Source of the DNA: Leuctra nigra
Taxonomy: Eukaryota; Arthropoda; Insecta; Plecoptera; Leuctridae
Direction: 5' to 3'
Length of the DNA: 64,000 nucleotides
NCBI GenBank assembly: GCA_934045905.1
Contig: OW203771.1
Coordinates: 1,922,001-1,986,000 of the forward strand
The notes under the pieces were generated by a model. The model had not been told where the DNA came from, ran no database searches, and worked only from the letters and a program-made list of their open reading frames with translations. Position 1 is the stretch's first letter. Every line of letters starts with the position of its first letter. This document shows positions 48,453 to 61,000 of this stretch, piece by piece. A program made the position numbers and the translations under genes.

Positions 48453-50933
48453 GTAAGTATTTTTTGCATATTTAGAACAAGTGCCTGTCTTTAAGGTTGG
48501 GTGAGGGGTTGAGATTTTAAGACCCAAAAGTGTCTGAAATTTGGACTTTCACAATTATTTATTGTTGAACCTGAAGACTCACGGCAATATAAAATAGCTT
48601 AGTCACACCGGGCATTATCTGGCTATTTTATGATATTTAAATGAGTTCTACTAATTTGCCCTAATTAGAATGCAGGTTGTACGAGTGAGTACACTTTTAT
48701 GAAAACTTCATTCGGGCCACCTGCATAAGAAAACGGCTGACTATAAAAATTCGGTATTTTTTGTGCACATCCGGAATCATTATAATTTGTCAGTCTGCTA
48801 TTTTAAAATGTAATGTCATTAATATTTAATTAGGAAAAAAATAAATACTGAAATCAATATAATTGTCATATTGTGTTGGTATATGTCTTCATCGAGAAAG
48901 CAGTGTAAAGACTCCCCCTCCACAAGGGTAGAAAATGGTCCGTCACGGTCTAGTCACCATAAAGTTTATAACCCCTCATAAAATATGGAGCTGAAGAATT
49001 CAACCTAAAATTTACCTGGAAAAGTTAGAAGAATTGAGATATCGAAATCTCATTCCACTGAGATAGGTACATTGCTATCAAACCGTATAGGTATATAGAT
49101 AGTTATAATCATTTTGATGATCGTTGTTGTTACTCCGTTCGGCAAGCAATCAACAGCGAAAAAAATAATTTCAGTTTGAAATTCCTATCTTGCACGTCCT
49201 TTAGGTCCCATTGTGCAGGTGGCAGTCAAGTGCGCAAGCCAAGCAAGATGTTCCGGGTTTCGGCCAGCGCGCCCCATACTCTCTTTTGTCTCTTGTACTA
49301 TCTTTTTCTCTTTATCTTTATCTAGATAAAAATAAAATTATCTAATCACAACACTGGCCAAGATGTTCCGGGTTTCGGCCAACGCACCCCTTACTATCTT
49401 TTGTGTCCGCCCTGCCCTTTCTACCCAACTTCATTACAAAAAGTGAACTTTAATTAAACGTCAAGTATTCATTGTATGGATGATTGACGTAGAATAATTG
49501 AAAATTAAAAAATGTTGCAGATGTTTTTTTAATTTAGGAAATCATTGCTGTATTTACCTACAATTATTATGATCCGATTTATCTCGTTATACCTATTTTG
49601 AGACGACACAATTATTACTTGTGATACGTATGAAAACATTTGCTATTATGAAGACAAATAATCATTAATGAGATCACTTGATATTAGACAATTATTATTT
49701 ACGCAACAGCAGTGAAATGGCTATTAGAAAGACAGTATTGTTATTATACTTTCAATGAGAATGTGGAATGTTCAGGTTATAGTAAGAATTGATGTGGCTA
49801 TTTCAATGTATTTTATTCAGTAATTGATAATAACACGATAAGCCCGAAAAACTCGTTACAATATGCTAGGTATTTATTTCAAACCAACGCGCTTGTGCTA
49901 CGTTATTGAAGTATATTTTTCAAATAATACTAAACTTTACATTTATATAAGTAATCTGAAATATTGACGGATTATTACTTACAAATATCGATATTCTCGT
50001 CTGATAGGTAATTGTGATTGGTGAGTGAGGACCACGGTGGGTGAGGACTAAGATGATTGGAGTACACTGCAGTGTTAGAGAATAATTGAGATTGAATGTT
50101 GGTGCCTAGAATATTCGTCACATTGGTCACAGCATTGGTACAGCATTGATCGTGGATGCTTTAGCATGAGTTTGTCGTGGACTAAGCTAAAGGAACCATC
50201 CCATCATTTGCTCTAACAACTGAGGAAAACCACGACTAAAACCTCAGTAGGATGGAAGTTGTGAACTCAAAATAGATGTACAGCATTGGTCGTGGATGCT
50301 TTAGCATGAGTTTGTCGTGGACTAAGCTAAAGGACGCTAATTTGCTCCGAATTTTACAAATAAAAAAACAATTTGAACTACTATCGATCAGGACTTTGGT
50401 TGTGCGGTAAAAAATAAAGAAATTTTATTTGATCAATAAGCACAAAAAATTAATAAAAGGGATTATTGATCTTTTGTTGTCACGAGCTGGGTTCAATCAG
50501 GCATGAACACCCTTCATGAATGGAAGACGGCTCTCGACGGTGTGTTGTAAAATGTAAATTCAAGGCATCGCAGGGTCCGAGAAAAGTTGCTTTGCTGATG
50601 AACACCTCGATGCAGAAGACGAGAAATCTACCTACCCAGATATTCGACACCCCTTAAACCTTAGCCCACCGGACACATTACTCATCTATAAAGCCTGCAA
50701 AGACTAACATTGCGTTAATAAAAGAAATTAAAACAATACCGCTGATATAAATGTATTGATTTTTTTATTTGTAACTATTTCGTAATGGGAATTATAGCTA
50801 TGTTAACTAACATGCCCTTAGTTCAAAATAGTTACATACAGACATTATGCCACAAAAATAATAACAATTCGACACAAATAAATCTAGAAGTATCATGAAT
50901 AAATTATTTCGACTCCTTTCGTTGTTATTTCAG
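48453..50933. other. Intron 2 of pseudogene E
   Basis: This 2.5-kb intron holds two local direct duplications. AAGATGTTCCGGGTTTCGGC occurs near 49246 and 49361. TCGTGGATGCTTTAGCATGA occurs near 50150 and 50289 with about 55 shared bases. Nothing else recognisable is seen. Confidence 0.65.
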
Positions 50934-51046
50934 CACCTGGTATCCTTACGACAATAAGATTTCGCCAAGCTTTGAAGCGACTCTCATTTCCCAAGCGATC
51001 CTGTACACGATGAACCCATTCTTCATAGCCTATGTCGATTGTTTTA

Positions 51047-51897
51047 TTGAGCGAGCGAAGCGAGCGTCTCCTTTTGACTCTTTTGACACGGACCTCTGTT
51101 TTTTTTTGTTTTTTATTTGTTTTAATTTTTTATTTTTTTACTTTTGGCTGCTATCTGGAGCAATAGAAGTCGCACCGTTTCACCTATCGATCTGAAATTT
51201 TGCACACATGTAGAGACAACCTTTTCTGTTTGCTGACCTAATTTTTTTTTGAAATCCATTGATTGGTTAAAATTTAAATAAACATCTCCTGATAGGCTGA
51301 AAAATGAAAATGGTCTTCGACAAATGTGATCAATTTTATATTTTGCATGGTCATTAAGACCAACATTGTCTCTTATTTTACAAATTTTCAGCCAAATCCT
51401 CCCATTGGTTAAAAATTAAAAAAATATTTCATGTGCTTTTTGAAATTTAAACCAGAACTGTATGACCGATCAACTTAAAAATTTGCATGGTCATTGGGTT
51501 CAACATTATCAGTATTTTTGACAATTTTCAGACTAAACTGTGTTTAAATTCAAAAGTTATTGACAGTTTACGGATATTTTGCGTGTTGGCTGTCATATTT
51601 CTCTAATTTCACATTTCACGGCATCTTCGAATCTTCAGTTCAAGGTTGTTAGAGCAGAAACTTTCAAACGTATATGAAACTGATGACCGTTTAAAACGAG
51701 ATCCTGTGATTTTTGAAAATTAACAAGGAATCGTTCAATCCCAAAGGTTTAATCGATCAACTTAAGTTAAAACATTGCGTGGTTATTGGGACCAATATTT
51801 TAGGAATTGGGACATTTTCGATAAACAGAATTTCGGTTCGAGGTGTTGCGCGTATCCGTGCTCGCTCATCAACGCGTTACTCAGAGCGTTTTCCTAG
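51047..51897 (+). mobile_element. Helitron-like element, copy 5, in exon 3 of E
   Basis: It starts TTGAGCGAGCGAAGCGAGCG and ends GAGCGTTTTCCTAG. The host reads ...TGTTTTA before it and TAATAGCAATG after it, and taking the element out gives the exact paralogous exon text. The insertion is therefore between A and T with no base duplicated or lost. That is the classical Helitron target mode, and CTAG fits the CTRR 3' end. The 5' TT replaces the usual TC. It has no transposase frame. Confidence 0.85.
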
Positions 51898-52215
51898 TAA
51901 TAGCAATGCTCATGACAATGATTGGCCAGTTTAAAATATTACGCCACACAATTATTAACATCAGGGACATTGCTGTGCAGAGAGTACAAAGGACGACATT
52001 CCAAGGAAGCAGAGCGACAGTGAAAGTGAGAATCGTTGCTGGTTCGGTGTTATCTACGACAAGGGAAGATCTTCAAGGAACTGTCAGATTGAGATGTGAA
52101 GGTGGCAACAAGCAAAGAGTCAACAAGAAGGAGGTTGACCTTGAGATGGAAAGGCTTTTGAAGGAATGCGTCCAGAGCCACGTGGAGCTCATCAGGTAAT
52201 TGAATAATGTAACTG

Positions 52216-52374
52216 GAGCCCAAGTCTTGAAAAAAGCGTTTTGAAACCGTCTGGCGTTTTCATTGATCAAAACGAAAAAAGTTGAAGGCTAAGGTATAGT
52301 CGTCAACTTTTTTACGTTTTGATCAATGAAAACGCCAGACGGGTTCAAAACGCTTTTTTCAAGACTTGGGCTCC
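52216..52374. mobile_element. Hairpin element in E intron 3
   Basis: Near-perfect arms of about 70 bases run from GGAGCCCAAGTCTTGAAAAA to its complement. The centre is near GAAGGCTAAGGTATAGTCG. It starts 21 bases after exon 3. Confidence 0.88.
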
Positions 52375-54799
52375 TGAGGAGAGACCTGAACCGTACAGTT
52401 TGTGATTGCAAACCATCTTGTTGACGAAGGTACTCATATTGGTTTGGCAACCAAGATGCAGTAAGTAATAATGCATGGACCACTTGTTACACAATTTGAT
52501 ATAATAGCGGTATCAACAAGTAGGGGATCTCCATTTCAGAATTTAGGTGGATTTTCAATGAAGTAAAATAAATACATTTTAAACGGGCATAACTTAAAGA
52601 ATATCAAGATTGCCATAAAACGGGTGCTCGCTTGGCCAAGAAAGAAATTCGTTTGTACGAGGCGCTTGAATATTATTGTTTTATCCGTAAAATGGCGAAA
52701 TCCGGAGGTCAGATCGTTGGGGTGTCGTTGAGGGGGAGCAATATAAACGTCGAGTGAATTTCAACTTTGTTTTATTTCAGTCATGTGCAACTGCTAGAGA
52801 AGGAACTACAGTTCGTGTTCATGAATCAGTTCGCATGCAATCTCATTGCAACGGGATTAATGTGCTTGTACTTCGCTCTGGTATGAAACATATTCTTCTC
52901 AACACATTACACTTATTTTCTAATTGTAACCGCAATATAAAACAATCGCGATCTATTTCAGATACCAGCTTGGACAGATAAGGAGACTTCGTATGCAGCA
53001 CTTATTTTCGGATGTTTGGTGGAGCTGTTCATCATGTGTTACTTATGTGATGAGATAGCGCAGGAGGTGAGTACTTTGAGATATTATACATATTTCTACA
53101 TAACAATGCGTCAAAATGGGTTCGATTGGAAGGAGGCCCCGTTTTATAACAATCGACAGATGTGTAAGAGGAGGCAGTGATGTTGATGTCTCATCAAAAG
53201 AAATGCATTACGAGAAAATATGATTGGACATTTTGGACCATTCCAGAGGTTTCAATTCTCGTCAAGTTCTCTAGGTCTGAAATTTCCTCAGTCGAAATTC
53301 TAATTCTGAAAAGTTATTTTCCGCTAATTATTTTCACCGTCCATCATACTTGTTCTTCTTCATCACTTTCTCCCAACAACATTCCTCCATCGCCATTAGC
53401 CTAGTTGCATGACAGTGTGACGGTGTATGTTGAATCGTGTTACAGAGCTCGCTGGTGAGAGACGCCATCTTCGGCTGTGATTGGTTGGAAGCGTCAGAGA
53501 GTTTCAAGAAGGAGATGAGGATCATGATCTCAAGAGCCAATGATCCAGTCGTCGTGAGAGTCGCTGGCTGCGTCCCGATGTCGGTGCAGACGTTCCACAG
53601 CGTAAGTTTGAAGATTATTAACACATGTAGAGAATACCGATTGTTCATCAGTCTTAAAATGCAATCAAGATTCACAAAGTCTTAATATGAGAGGATGTCT
53701 TAATTGATGGTCCTTCCTCTGAAGCAAGCACATTCTCTTAATAATTATTTCTTTCTTCACAGATCACGAATTTAACGTAAACGTACTACATGTCCACGAT
53801 GACTATAATTATCAAGAAGAAATATCTTCCAGAGACTTCAACTAGCAAGTAAAGTATTGAGATTAAGCATTAAGGCAATTGAGATCAAGAGAAAACATGC
53901 AAAACTTTGACAAAGATGAAAGTTTCAAACAAAATCATGCAAAGGATGCCCATTCGCCCATGTAGTTGAACTGTATGTGCATGTATGTGGGACTGTACCG
54001 TTTTAACTCCCCCCCCCCCCCCCCCCCCCCCCCCGTGGCCTAAAAGCAGGGCGCTGTTTTGTCCCTTCGTTTGTGTCACCTAATCAACTATTCTTTACAA
54101 TGAAATATGGATGGATGTTCAGTGTGTAAATGCTTTTTGTGTGAAGAATAAATAGCTAATCAAACTGATTAATATATACTATTTTTTGTGACAATATCAA
54201 GCCAAAAATATTGTCATTTGATTATTTATTATTAATGTTTAAAAGATTATTAGTATTGTTATTATTATTGTTTAGTGTTATTTTTACTTACTAGTTTTAT
54301 CTTGTTGTATTTACTATAATATGTTTATATTATAATAATAACTGACGACACCCATACATATTTTATGTACAAGTCTACGGGAAAATAAAACAAATACAAA
54401 GGACTCACACATTTATTCACGACCTCACTCTCTCTAAACCTAAATATCTTCATTTAAGACACTTTTAAGCGACTCATCTTGATTCATCTTGAGTCTTGAT
54501 TCATGAAGGCAGTTGAAAGTGTCTGAAATGGGAGCGATCGTCACCCGTCGGTGTCCGACCTTAAGATACAGTCCTTGAAGTTTTGGTTATGAGAAAGTGT
54601 CCATGAAACATTGAGAGCGATATTTTGTCAACACTTCAGTAAACAGCGCTCGGCCGTTTTAGAAAATTGAGAGAGAAGAATTGTTTCATTAGTGGATGTA
54701 GCTTTGATAGGATGTTCGCATGATCAGTCTGATTGTATGTTAGTAGCACTTTTATATTTTTGCTTCTTGCATTGGTAATTAGGCGCCGGTTATTCAACA

Positions 54800-55140
54800 A
54801 AACCGCGCAATGATGAAATTTCCGATACGATTGGAGACCAAACCCGTAAACCAATTGTTCTCAAATTTTAATAACGATTAGATAAAAGACAAACCAAGGG
54901 TTAATTGGCACATTTTTTAAATTAAATTTCATACGGCACACATTGAGACAAGAAAATAGTAAATTTTTCACCAAAAATCAACTAATTATTATTAATTAAC
55001 GAAGCAAAATTTAAAAATGTACCAAGGGATAACCCTAATCATTTTATCTAATCATGGTTAAAATTGCAAATCGTTTCGTCAATCCATTTTGTCTCCAATC
55101 GTATCCAAATGCCTACAAAACGCGGCAAAATCGATCGCGC
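54800..55140. mobile_element. Foldback element, family with 63728-64000
   Basis: GATACGATTGGAGAC near 54824 and ACGATTAGATAAAAGAC near 54874 are matched inverted near 55050-55105. Interior text with AAAAATCAACTAATTATTA is matched inverted near 63880. It is non-coding. Confidence 0.75.
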
Positions 55141-55158
55141 TTGCACCAACTGAATAAA

Positions 55159-55356
55159 GCTGGCTTTCTATGCTCCGTCATCTTCCGTCAACGTCCGACA
55201 CCGTCCGACGAAAACGACCACGTGACCCGTCTCGACCAATCCCTCGCCGTCCGAGATTTTTGGGAATGGCTCTGATTGGTCGAGACGGGTCACGTGGTCG
55301 TTTTCGTCGGACGGTGTCGGACGTTGACGGATGATAACGGAGCATGGAAAGCCAGC
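55159..55356. mobile_element. GC-richer hairpin MITE, about 198 bp
   Basis: Arms of about 80 bases from GCTGGCTTTCTATGCTCCGT are complementary to the right end, including CGTCCGACACCGTCCGACGA. The centre (about 55241-55277) is unpaired. It is clearly richer in G+C than its surroundings. Confidence 0.88.
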
Positions 55357-55780
55357 ATTAGACTAGACAATTATTCTATTTTACTAAAAGGTTAGCCTTC
55401 TCTTTGCAGCAAGGAAAAATGGGACTTCCCGGCTTGCCGGTTAGTCATGTCATCCATGACGTGCAACAAACAGGTCACGTGGGGCTGAATACATTAATTT
55501 TAAAAATGTTCAAATCTGACCTTCAGAACTAAGGAATCTTAACACGACCTTATACTTAAATTGGTTCGCGGTTTTGGTCTCTAAATATCCGATTGAGCTA
55601 AGTTCTTCGCGGATTTGTTGCAAAACTATGGCGACTATAATATTTAAATTACTCAAGTGTTAAACTTCCTGTCGGTGACACACTTTTGAACATTTTAGCC
55701 ACACAAGCACTCGGCCGTTTTAGAAAACTGAGAAAGAAAAATTGTTTGAAAAGTGGGTGTAACTTTGAGAGGATGTTCAC

Positions 55781-57394
55781 TGTTACATAGCTAACTTCAC
55801 ACTGTCACTTTCAAATATATGATAACCTGAGGTTGGTACTACTGACGACCTTGCTAGGATTCCACTTGCCAGATCTCAATCAGTCACTCTGCCTCATTTC
55901 TGTTCTACCTCTCTTCAGGCCTGAGGACAAACTGCCTACAGAATTTGCTCCGTATGCTGCTCGCAAAGAATCGCTCTCTATCCACAAGAACTGTCTCATC
56001 TGGGGAAGCAGAGTTGTAATTCCACCTGTTTTTCGCAAACAAATACTTGACATGTTACATTTCACTCACCAGGGAATCGTCCAAACATAGGCGATTGCTC
56101 GCAGTTACTTTTGGTGGCCTCATCTTGACGACGACATCGAGAAGGAGATACGAAGTTGTGAGATCTGTCAATCACTACGTAACAACCCACCGAAAGCACC
56201 AGCACATCCGTGGACAACGCCAGTGAATCCATGGTCGCGCCTACACATCGATTTTGCAGGACCGTTCAACGGGAAACTGTTTCTCATTGTTGTGGATGCT
56301 TACTCAGGATGGCCTGAAATTGTCATTACTCCAAACATGACCACATCTACAGTAATCAAACATTTGCGCAGGATTTTCACTACCCACGGATTACCTGACG
56401 TTATCGTTTCAGATAATGGTACACCGTTCGTGTCAGAGGAATTCATTTCTTTTCTTTCTGCTAGTGGAATTCGAAGGAGAAATTCTGCACCTTTCCACGC
56501 TGCAACGAACGGAAAAGCTGAACGAATGGTGCAAACTCTCAAGCAGATGTTGAGGAAAATCGACATAGTCAACTGGGAATCGAAGCTGAACACCACACTC
56601 TTCGCGATCCGTACTACGCCTCGAGCTTCCACTGGAAAGAGCCCAGCCGAGATGCTCATGAATCGCCGACCGAGAACCTTGTGGAGCAGACTTCATCCAG
56701 AGACACTACCAGTTCAAGAGAGCATGCCACTAAAACCCCGTAGTTTTATGTTGCAGCAACCTGTTTCAGTGAGGAACTACGTAACGGGAGCACCGAAGTG
56801 GTTACCGGCCATCGTTACACAGGTGACCGGTCCACTCTCATACCAAGTCACTACGACCGATGGACGGTTGATGTCACGACACGTCGACCAGATACTCGCC
56901 CGACTGGAGAAGCAACCAGCAGAGCCAGTACCAAAGCCGATTTCTCGACTGCCGAAGCAGCCAGCCGAACAAATCCCAGACCGGACCGCTCAAGACTTCC
57001 TCGGGGCCAGACCTCGCAGAATCAAGAAGCGTCCAAGAAGATTGGAAGACTGATTTATTTTCTTGCATTTCAATTTCCACTGTTTTCAATATTGTACTAA
57101 ATGTATAATTTTCAATTTCAACTAGGGGGAGGACTGTTACATAGCTAACTTCACACTGTCACTTTCAAATATATGATAACCTGAGGTTGGTACTACTGAC
57201 GACCTTGCTAGGATTCCACTGGCCAGATCTCAATCAGTAACTCTGCCTCATTTCTGTTCTACCTCTCTTCAGGGATTGACCTACCATTAACCTTGCTATT
57301 ATTACTAATAAACATCACTTCTTGTATTCATCATCATCTTTTATTTAACATTGTAATCCGACATCATCTGGCCTTACCACGGACACAACAACTG
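55781..57394 (+). mobile_element. Ty3/Gypsy LTR retrotransposon remnant
   Basis: A 140-base left LTR piece starts TGTTACATAGCTAAC at 55781. A full 3' LTR of about 260 bases starts with the same text at 57135, after a purine tract (TAGGGGGAGGAC). Between them only the integrase end of pol remains. TTCAC is found directly before the left LTR (55776-55780) and after the right one (57395-57399), a likely 5-base target duplication. gag, protease, RT and RNase H have been deleted. Confidence 0.88.
55921..57053 (+). pseudogene. Gypsy integrase, one internal stop
   Basis: In one frame the sequence shows the zinc-binding part (FTHQG.. and CEICQ), then the DDE core: Asp in LHIDFAGPF, Asp in VIVSDNGTPF and Glu in NGKAERMVQTLKQM. 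A GPY/F-type module follows (VTGPLSYQVTTTDGRLMSRH). A TAG at 56088-56090, just before AIARSYFWWPHLDDDIE, breaks the frame. The piece downstream of it stays open to 57053. The enzyme would join element cDNA to host DNA. The N-terminal edge is fused to the LTR by the internal deletion. Confidence 0.9.
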
Positions 57395-58086
57395 TTCACA
57401 TTATCGGTTGATTGCATATAACTTATATTAGTGTCAATTAGAAATATCAGTTTGTCAATAAATAAATCTAGCGATAATCTCATATTAAAATCTAATGGTC
57501 GCATGTAACTTTGAATAATAATTTCCCATCTTAAGGATCATTTATTTCAAAAACTGTAAACACTAGAGAGCTAAATTTATTTACACACATTCCACTAATG
57601 ATAATTAATGAAATAAATTAAAAGCAGCATTCTGCTGTTAGTAATAAAATTTTAAAAAGTATATTTACATAATAATTAAGTAAAAAAAATATTTTTTGAA
57701 TTCCTCAATGAGCAAAAAAAATATCTCTTCAGGGCTTCATCACAAAATACTCATATCAGTTCAATTTACAGACACCATATGTGAGAGTATGAGATGAAAA
57801 TTTCAGCTCAGTACCATTATCAGATTCTTGGGAAAATGTTCCCAGCCATCATACAAAATTACAAGTTAAACCATCCACATAAGTATCATATTATGTATTT
57901 ATTATCTCTATATACATTACGTTACATGTAAATTGTAGGCAACGTTGCATTGCGTGAGTAAAATATTTTTTTTCAAGAACGTAAAAACTCTTTTGAAGAC
58001 GCCCTCAAAACATCATGAATCATTGAGCCAATCCTCGCACGACGCCATTCACTCTGTCGAGTGTCAAGTCTGTCAGTTGCACAAGA

Positions 58087-61000
58087 ATGTGGCTCAACTC
58101 TCCAGCAGTGGCTCAGCGCTGGACCAAGATGTTGAATTATCTGAAGCAGATGAACAGTGTGGAGGAGGGGGAGAGCTGCTTCGACTTGAGCGAGAAGATA
58201 TTACAAACTGTGGGTGAGTCGAGAGTGAGAGGTGACAGTGCAGGTCAGACAGAGAGAATGACACTTCGTAAAATATCTATAATATCAAATATTTTACGAC
58301 GTTCAAGTAATTATAAATTTTGGTACACTTCGCCAAATAAAAAATGATCGGTGAACAAATTTGAAAGACTGGTGGTCGTGTTCTGTATCAATCAATGCTT
58401 GTTATTATTGAAATGAAAGATCACCTACAAGAGTGAGACAAGGAGATCGCTTGGACTGACTTCTGCATGTATGTGCAATAATTGATAGTACAAGGACCTC
58501 CTTCTCCGCAACCGACTGGCCAAGTCAATCATGTCTTACATCATGCCCTTCGCATTAAGATTAAAGTTTTTACTTGAAACTCTCCATAGATATATTTTGA
58601 TATCATTTTAGAGATAATTTTAATGCCAGAATTTAATTAAAAAGGTACAGTCCAACAGTAATATAATATTTGGAGAATTAGCTGTAACTCGATAATTTGC
58701 AGTAATGAGAATATAAAGTAGAGCCCTTAGATGAAGCAAAACATCTGAATATTTTACACAGGCGTTTCTATTCAAGCAGGATGCGTGACATGTACTATAA
58801 GTTTGATTCATGAATTATTAAGACTTTAGAGTACAGACTTCACGGAATCACGACAATAAAGATTGGTTCCTAAGAAGCGGTTCTAATAACAGCAATACTT
58901 TCCTTACTTGTTTACGTACTCATTCTCCTTTCATCTAATTAATAGTTGGACTTAAACGTTATCTTAAACGGGTTTAAAATAAATGTAACCGCTCAACTGG
59001 TTCATTGGCTGAATGTGTCCTACTGGAACATGTTCAAGGAATTAGTAACGACCCATCATGTGGCCAACAAATTCGAGATCGATGATACTATATCTCTTCA
59101 CGTCGCGTGTGGTTTCAAAGATTCCATTTACTTTCGACCCTAATTTGGAAGTATTTTAAGAGCGTTTTCATTTTGTATTTACATTGTACTTACATATTAT
59201 ACCTGACACCACACATTACAATATTGGACATTATATCCTTTTTAAAAGAGGAGGCAAATAATAGGACTCTTCCCTCAATCTGCTCCATCCGTCAATCTCC
59301 GCATACCATGATATCGTCAGCATAGATCATTGTTTCTGCGCCTTGACTGCTACCATAGACATTGTATGGCCACTATAGTACCTCAACATTTCATCCGTTG
59401 ATACAAGAAAAATGTTGGAGATTCGATAATAAAATACCCTCTCTCAATCTCTCGCTAACTTAAACTGTTATTTTGTGTAGTACTTCCCATTATCAGTGCG
59501 AACACAATTCGCGTTAGTCGTGTTACTGCCCAGCTCTAACCAACACCAGTACCTTTTAATTATTCTCACAATCCACAATTCAAATAATCTCTTTCACAAA
59601 CTTTTAAAATTCACAAATAATTTTCAGGGATTTGGAGTTCAAGAATCGCAAATGAAAACATAATATTGCGTACGATAAGATTTATAACACCTCGGTTTCT
59701 GCTGATTTATTCCGTGTATACCTCGTTGGTGCAATACCCTCTGACCGCCTACTTCTCCAACCAAGACATATGTCTTCTTCTTGAGGCAAAAGGTAGTTAG
59801 TTCAATACAGTTTAATTCAATAATCCTGCAAAATATCAAAACAGATATTTTAAATAAATATCGTCGGACCTGGCAAGTCGGCTCCAGACTTAGAAGAAGA
59901 TGCCCAAGATAGTTGGTGGTTCGTCCACCCCATGACCTGACATTGTGTTAGAATCTTGGCTTGATAAAATAAAAAAAATAAAATCGTAACTTTGCAATCA
60001 AAGAAAATGCAAACAGAATCAATCAACCATTACAAATAAGAAGTATATAAGTTCTTCAGTTTCATTAACTATTCATGAACTGACAATATCCAAAAAGCAA
60101 TTATACATACTTAGTTGTATTCAGTAGCAAACTTGCTATATTATTAATAAGAGCTGATCAAACTAACTTTGATTAAAATATTTCTTTCAGCGCTTGGTAT
60201 CCCTACGACAGCACTATTTCGCCATGTTTTGAAGCCACTCTAATTTGGCAAGCAATTGTGATCCCAATTAACACTTCATATAAAACATACGTCGACTGTT
60301 TTATAATAGCAATGCTGATGCAAATCATTGGCCAATTTAAAATACTTCGCCACACAATTATCAACATCAAGAACATTGCTGTGAAGAGGGTACAAAGCAA
60401 GACATTCCAAGGAAGCAGAGGTATTGTGAAACTGAGAATGGTTGCTTGGACACTGATACCTCAGACAATGACAGATCGACAAGGAACTGTCAGATTGAGA
60501 TTTGAAGGTGGCAACAAGCACAGAGTCGACAAGAAGGAGGTTGACCTTGAGATGGAAAGACTCTTGAAGGAATGCGTCCAGAGCCATGTGGAACTCATCA
60601 GGTAATCGATTTTACAAATTTAATTGACTAAACCTACATGTCAAGTTACGTTACTTTTTATAATGTGTAAATAATTACCATTATAATAAATATATAAATA
60701 CTAAGTTAATGCGTAAACAAGATGATACGTGTAATATTTCCATAGAGGCATATTTTCTTTTCTTGAGGCGACAAGTTGTAGTAAATGAATTGCTCTTGAA
60801 AAGCGTGATACACTCCCTTATTATCAATTCGCTAAAGGCCGGAGTTATTCTCGACTTTGCTGTACTAGAAATATCACTACCTTGATTTGTGTAGAGGCGA
60901 GAAACCGGCCCTATATGATACGAGTGGATTTCACATTCAGAATTCCAAGAGTTTTAAGAACAGGCATGTTAGAATGTTAAAAAAAGATAACAGCTCATCA

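Larger units (their letters stand above)
46202..53852 (+). pseudogene. Odorant receptor pseudogene E (three lesions)
   Basis: All seven exons are recognisable: 46202-46328, 48060-48452, 50934-52195 (interrupted), 52781-52880, 52962-53066, 53446-53601 and 53763-53852. Lesion one is a 40-base deletion in exon 2 after 48247 relative to C; it shifts frame and gives TAG at 48263-48265. Lesion two is an 851-base Helitron-like element at 51047-51897 in the TM4 part of exon 3; without it the exon would be 411 bases and in frame, like that of D. Lesion three is TAA at 53778-53780 in exon 7, where C has Tyr. Exons 2, 3 and 5 are closest to C. Intron 4 and the end of intron 5 look more like D and B, so the gene is mosaic. 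No functional receptor can be made. Confidence 0.93.
53853..58086. other. Spacer between receptor copies E and F
   Basis: It holds a poly-C run (54009-54034), AATAAA at 54147-54152 that may be the old polyadenylation signal of E, two inverted-repeat elements (54800-55140 and 55159-55356), a Ty3/Gypsy remnant (55781-57394) and the upstream block of F (about 58000-58086). Text near 54645-54715 (CTCGGCCGTTTTAGAAAA-TGAGA) recurs at 55711-55775. The stretch 57400-57990 shows nothing recognisable. Confidence 0.6.

Noticed and set aside
48259..48456. Separate small gene at 48259
   Set aside because: It is the second half of exon 2 of pseudogene E read after the 40-base deletion.
53334..53675. Long minus-strand open frame opposite exon 6 (similar at 18943, 43122 and 62366)
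   Set aside because: It recurs only because exon 6 is nearly identical in all copies; the reading is antisense to a clear receptor exon and has no signals of its own.
55054..55275. 73-codon plus-strand frame
   Set aside because: It spans the border of two inverted-repeat elements and reads a hairpin arm; not a gene.
59628..59792. Use of the GT at 59793 as a new exon 2 donor in F
   Set aside because: It would leave phase 1 where exon 3 needs phase 2, and the product would lack TM3.
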